Shown here one piece after another: positions 62,170-64,000 of a stretch of DNA of 64,000 nt. This DNA comes from Streptomyces specialis (GTDB lineage Bacteria > Actinomycetota > Actinomycetes > Streptomycetales > Streptomycetaceae), in contig NZ_LN929894.1 of assembly GCF_001493375.1 (NCBI RefSeq), forward strand, positions 447,013-511,012, in the 5' to 3' direction. The translations under genes were made by a program, and so were the position numbers. The notes beneath the pieces were generated by a model. It saw nothing but the letters and a program-made list of their open reading frames with translations. It ran no database searches and was not told the origin of the DNA. The number at the start of each line of letters is the position of its first letter. Positions within the stretch are counted from its first letter, which is position 1.

Positions 62170-63096
62170 ATGGCCATCATCATCGTGCTGGTCATCCTGG
62201 TGGTGCTGGTCGTCATCGCGCTCGTCCAGACCATCCAGGTGATCCAGCAAGCCAGCGCCGCCATCGTCGAGCGATTCGGCCGCTACACCCGCACGCTGAA
62301 CGCCGGCCTGAACATCGTCGTCCCGTTCATCGACCGCATCCGCAACCGCATCGACCTGCGCGAGCAGGTCGTCCCCTTCCCGCCCCAGCCGGTCATCACC
62401 CAGGACAACCTGGTGGTGAACATCGACACCGTCATCTACTACCAGGTGACGGACGCCCGGGCGGCGACCTACGAGGTCTCCAACTACATCCAGGCCATCG
62501 AGCAGCTCACCGTCACCACCCTGCGGAACATCATCGGTGGCATGGACCTGGAGCGGACCCTGACCTCCCGCGAGGAGATCAACGCCGCCCTGCGCGGCGT
62601 TCTCGACGAGGCCACCGGCAAGTGGGGCATCCGCGTCAACCGCGTCGAGCTGAAGGCCATCGAGCCCCCGACCTCCATCCAGGACTCGATGGAGAAGCAG
62701 ATGCGCGCCGACCGTGACAAGCGCGCCGCGATCCTCCAGGCCGAGGGTGTCCGGCAGTCCGAGATCCTCCAGGCCGAGGGCGCCAAGCAGTCGGAGATCC
62801 TGCGCGCCGAAGGTGACGCCAAGGCCGCGGCGCTCCGCGCCGAGGGCGAGGCCCAGGCCATCCGCACCGTCTTCGAGGCGATCCACGCCGGCGACGCCGA
62901 CCAGAAGCTCCTCGCCTATCAGTACGTGCAGATGCTCCCGAAGATCGCCGAAGGCGACGCCAACAAGCTCTGGATCGTGCCCAGCGAGCTGGGCGACGCC
63001 CTCAAGGGCCTCGGCGGCACCCTCAACAAGTACACCGGCGGCCCCAACGGCGGCGGCTTCGACCCCGCCGCCGGCCCTTCCCCCCTGGCCAAGGCC
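62170..63096 (+). CDS. SPFH/stomatin-like protein, 3' end lost at assembly junction
   Basis: About 309 genuine codons of a band-7 protein. There is an N-terminal helix (IIIVLVILVVLVVIALVQTI), then the SPFH domain (IVERFGRYTRTLNAGLNIVVPF, DNLVVNIDTVIYYQVTD, LTSREEINAALRGVLDEAT). A coiled-coil with Glu/Ala repeats (ILQAEGVRQSEILQAEGAK) and the end domain (LLAYQYVQMLPKIAEGDANKL) follow. Such proteins scaffold membrane microdomains and partner with NfeD. After about 63095 the frame runs into adapter; the last 36 codons of the ORF to 63207 are not biological. Confidence 0.92.
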
Positions 63097-63324
63097 CGTC
63101 TCTCATCCCCATCCGACGCTCCCCACGCCGCGGCGAGCGCGACCCCCGATGGGCATCACACGCCAACCTCAGAACAGCCCCCGATACGCACGGTGCACAT
63201 ACAGTAAAGTTCGCTCCTCATCCTATGATCTTCCGTCGATTGTTGTTTTTTTTATAAGTCACGACGCCCCCGGCATTCCACACTATCCTCTTCGTCGGCA
63301 GCGTCAAATGTGTAGAAGAGACAG
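63096..63324. other. Assembly artefact: Nextera adapter junction 6, both orientations
   Basis: CCGTCTCTCATCCCCATCC (63096-63114) then GACGCTCCCCACG is a reverse mosaic end plus transposase-A arm. After AT-rich noise (63208-63260) come a P5-like segment, TATCCTCT (63284-63291, an exact standard Nextera i5 index), TCGTCGGCAGCGTC (63292-63305, exact arm) and AAATGTGTAGAAGAGACAG (63306-63324, 17 of 19). Confidence 0.96.
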
Positions 63325-63365
63325 CCCCCGGACCCCGGGAGCGGGCGACGCGTCGTTCAGGCCGT

Positions 63366-63884
63366 TCAGGCCGAGGCCGCGGTCCTCGGCAGCACCAGCC
63401 AGTCCGGCAGCGCGTCCGCGTCCCGCGCGCCCACCGCCAGCAGCAGCGCGTCGGCCGGCGTCGGCTCGAACGGCGGCGCCAGCAGCCGCATCCCCGCCTG
63501 GGCGGGCGTGCGGTCCGCCTTGCGGTGGTTGTCCTCCGCGCACGCCGCCACCGTGTTCAGCCACGTGTCCCCGCCGCCCTGCGACCGGGGCACCACATGG
63601 TCGATCGTCGTGGCCCGCCGACCGCAGTACGCGCACCGGTGCCGGTCCCGCACCAGAACGCCCCGCCGGGACCACGGGGCCCGTTGTCGGAACGGCACCT
63701 TCACGAACCGCCGCAGCCGGATCACCTGCGGCACCGGCAGATCCACCGCCGCCGCCCGCACCCGCAGCCCCGGGTGCGCGTGCTCCACGACGGCCTTGTG
63801 CTGGATCACCAGCACCACGGCCCGCCGCAGAGCCACCGTCGACAGGGGCTCGTAGCTCGCGTTGAGCACCAGGGTCTGCCGCAT
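63366..63884 (-). CDS. HNH endonuclease family protein
   Basis: A 172-residue protein with an N-terminal region (RQTLVLNASYEPLSTVALRRA) common to actinobacterial HNH proteins. The HNH core is HRCAYCGRRATTIDHVVPRS, with CxxC for zinc and Asp-His catalysis, then TWLNTVAACAEDNHRKADRTP. It probably cuts or nicks DNA; the cellular role is unknown. ATG at 63884 has GGGAGGTGGG upstream. The stop at 63366 is only 41 bp from adapter, so the neighbour beyond it is not reliable. Confidence 0.92.
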   Translation of the reverse strand: MRQTLVLNASYEPLSTVALRRAVVLVIQHKAVVEHAHPGLRVRAAAVDLPVPQVIRLRRFVKVPFRQRAPWSRRGVLVRDRHRCAYCGRRATTIDHVVPRSQGGGDTWLNTVAACAEDNHRKADRTPAQAGMRLLAPPFEPTPADALLLAVGARDADALPDWLVLPRTAASA

Positions 63885-64000
63885 CCCGCCCACCTCCCGG
63901 TCACCGCCGCGCCCCCGTGGCGGGCTGGCACCACTGTGCCCCCGGCCCGACGGGCGGACAATGCAATTTCCCAGGCCGGAGGCGACGACCGGGAGAACGG

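Noticed and set aside
63208..63265. T-rich tract as a rho-independent terminator of the SPFH gene
   Set aside because: It lies between two adapter segments, and the T run has no preceding hairpin.

Overview
The window reads as Streptomyces chromosome. GC is very high with strong GC3 bias, GTG and even TTG starts are common, and stop and start codons often overlap as GTGA or ATGA. Gene content is typical of the genus: ectoine cluster, chaplins, a LAETG sortase substrate, a Gbn-like nucleoid protein, Asp23/AmaP genes and a long corrin operon. From memory the order resembles S. coelicolor SCO1867 down to about SCO1797, but I could not align it. No rRNA, tRNA, CRISPR array, prophage or insertion sequence was seen.

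Layout. 1-2469 is ectABCD on the minus strand, with ectD cut by the window edge. 2855-6777 holds a glycine-rich repeat secretory protein, an amidohydrolase and a sortase-anchored LAETG protein. 6852-25534 is one minus-strand cobalamin operon of 14 genes: cbiB-cobQ-cobN-chlI/chlD-cobO-cobB-cobI-cobM-cbiD-cobL-cbiG/cobJ-ferredoxin-cobH-cbiX-cobC. It lies behind a cobalamin riboswitch at about 25670-25835, and nearly every junction is a 4-bp stop/start overlap. 25896-27334 is a Pit phosphate transporter pair behind a PHO-box-like repeat. 27405-34000 carries an aldolase, a hydrolase, a truncated hypothetical, an ABC-F ATPase, a Gbn-like protein and an enoyl-CoA hydratase. 34007-37339 is an Asp23/AmaP envelope cluster followed by a 950-bp GC-rich repeat array. 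38296-43552 holds SURF1, a DnaQ-BRCT nuclease, moaA and a TyrZ-like tyrS. 43659-47196 contains an HTH-NACHT-repeat protein (bacterial NLR type) with two small neighbours, the best candidate for an undescribed defence or regulatory system. 47244-56893 holds fabG-fabI, a GntR/MFS pair, serB, an FHA-FHA-ABC exporter and a secreted transglycosylase. 57189-63884 holds a NarL-type two-component system, two cysteine-free chaplins, an ABC ATPase, NfeD, an SPFH protein and an HNH nuclease.

Assembly warning. At six places (about 8450-8605, 18197-18330, 30640-30851, 57057-57122, 59922-60075 and 63096-63324) the sequence contains degraded Illumina Nextera adapter. Tn5 mosaic ends are visible, and parts of the P5/index or P7/index flanks can be recognised. 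These look like contig ends that were joined with adapter still attached. They break or truncate cbiX, the fused magnesium-chelatase-like gene, the gene at 29326, the gene at 60713 and the SPFH gene. The DNA between the real flanks at each join is missing by an unknown amount, so apparent novelty there (AT-rich patches, odd small ORFs, a 73-bp perfect palindrome) should not be read as biology.
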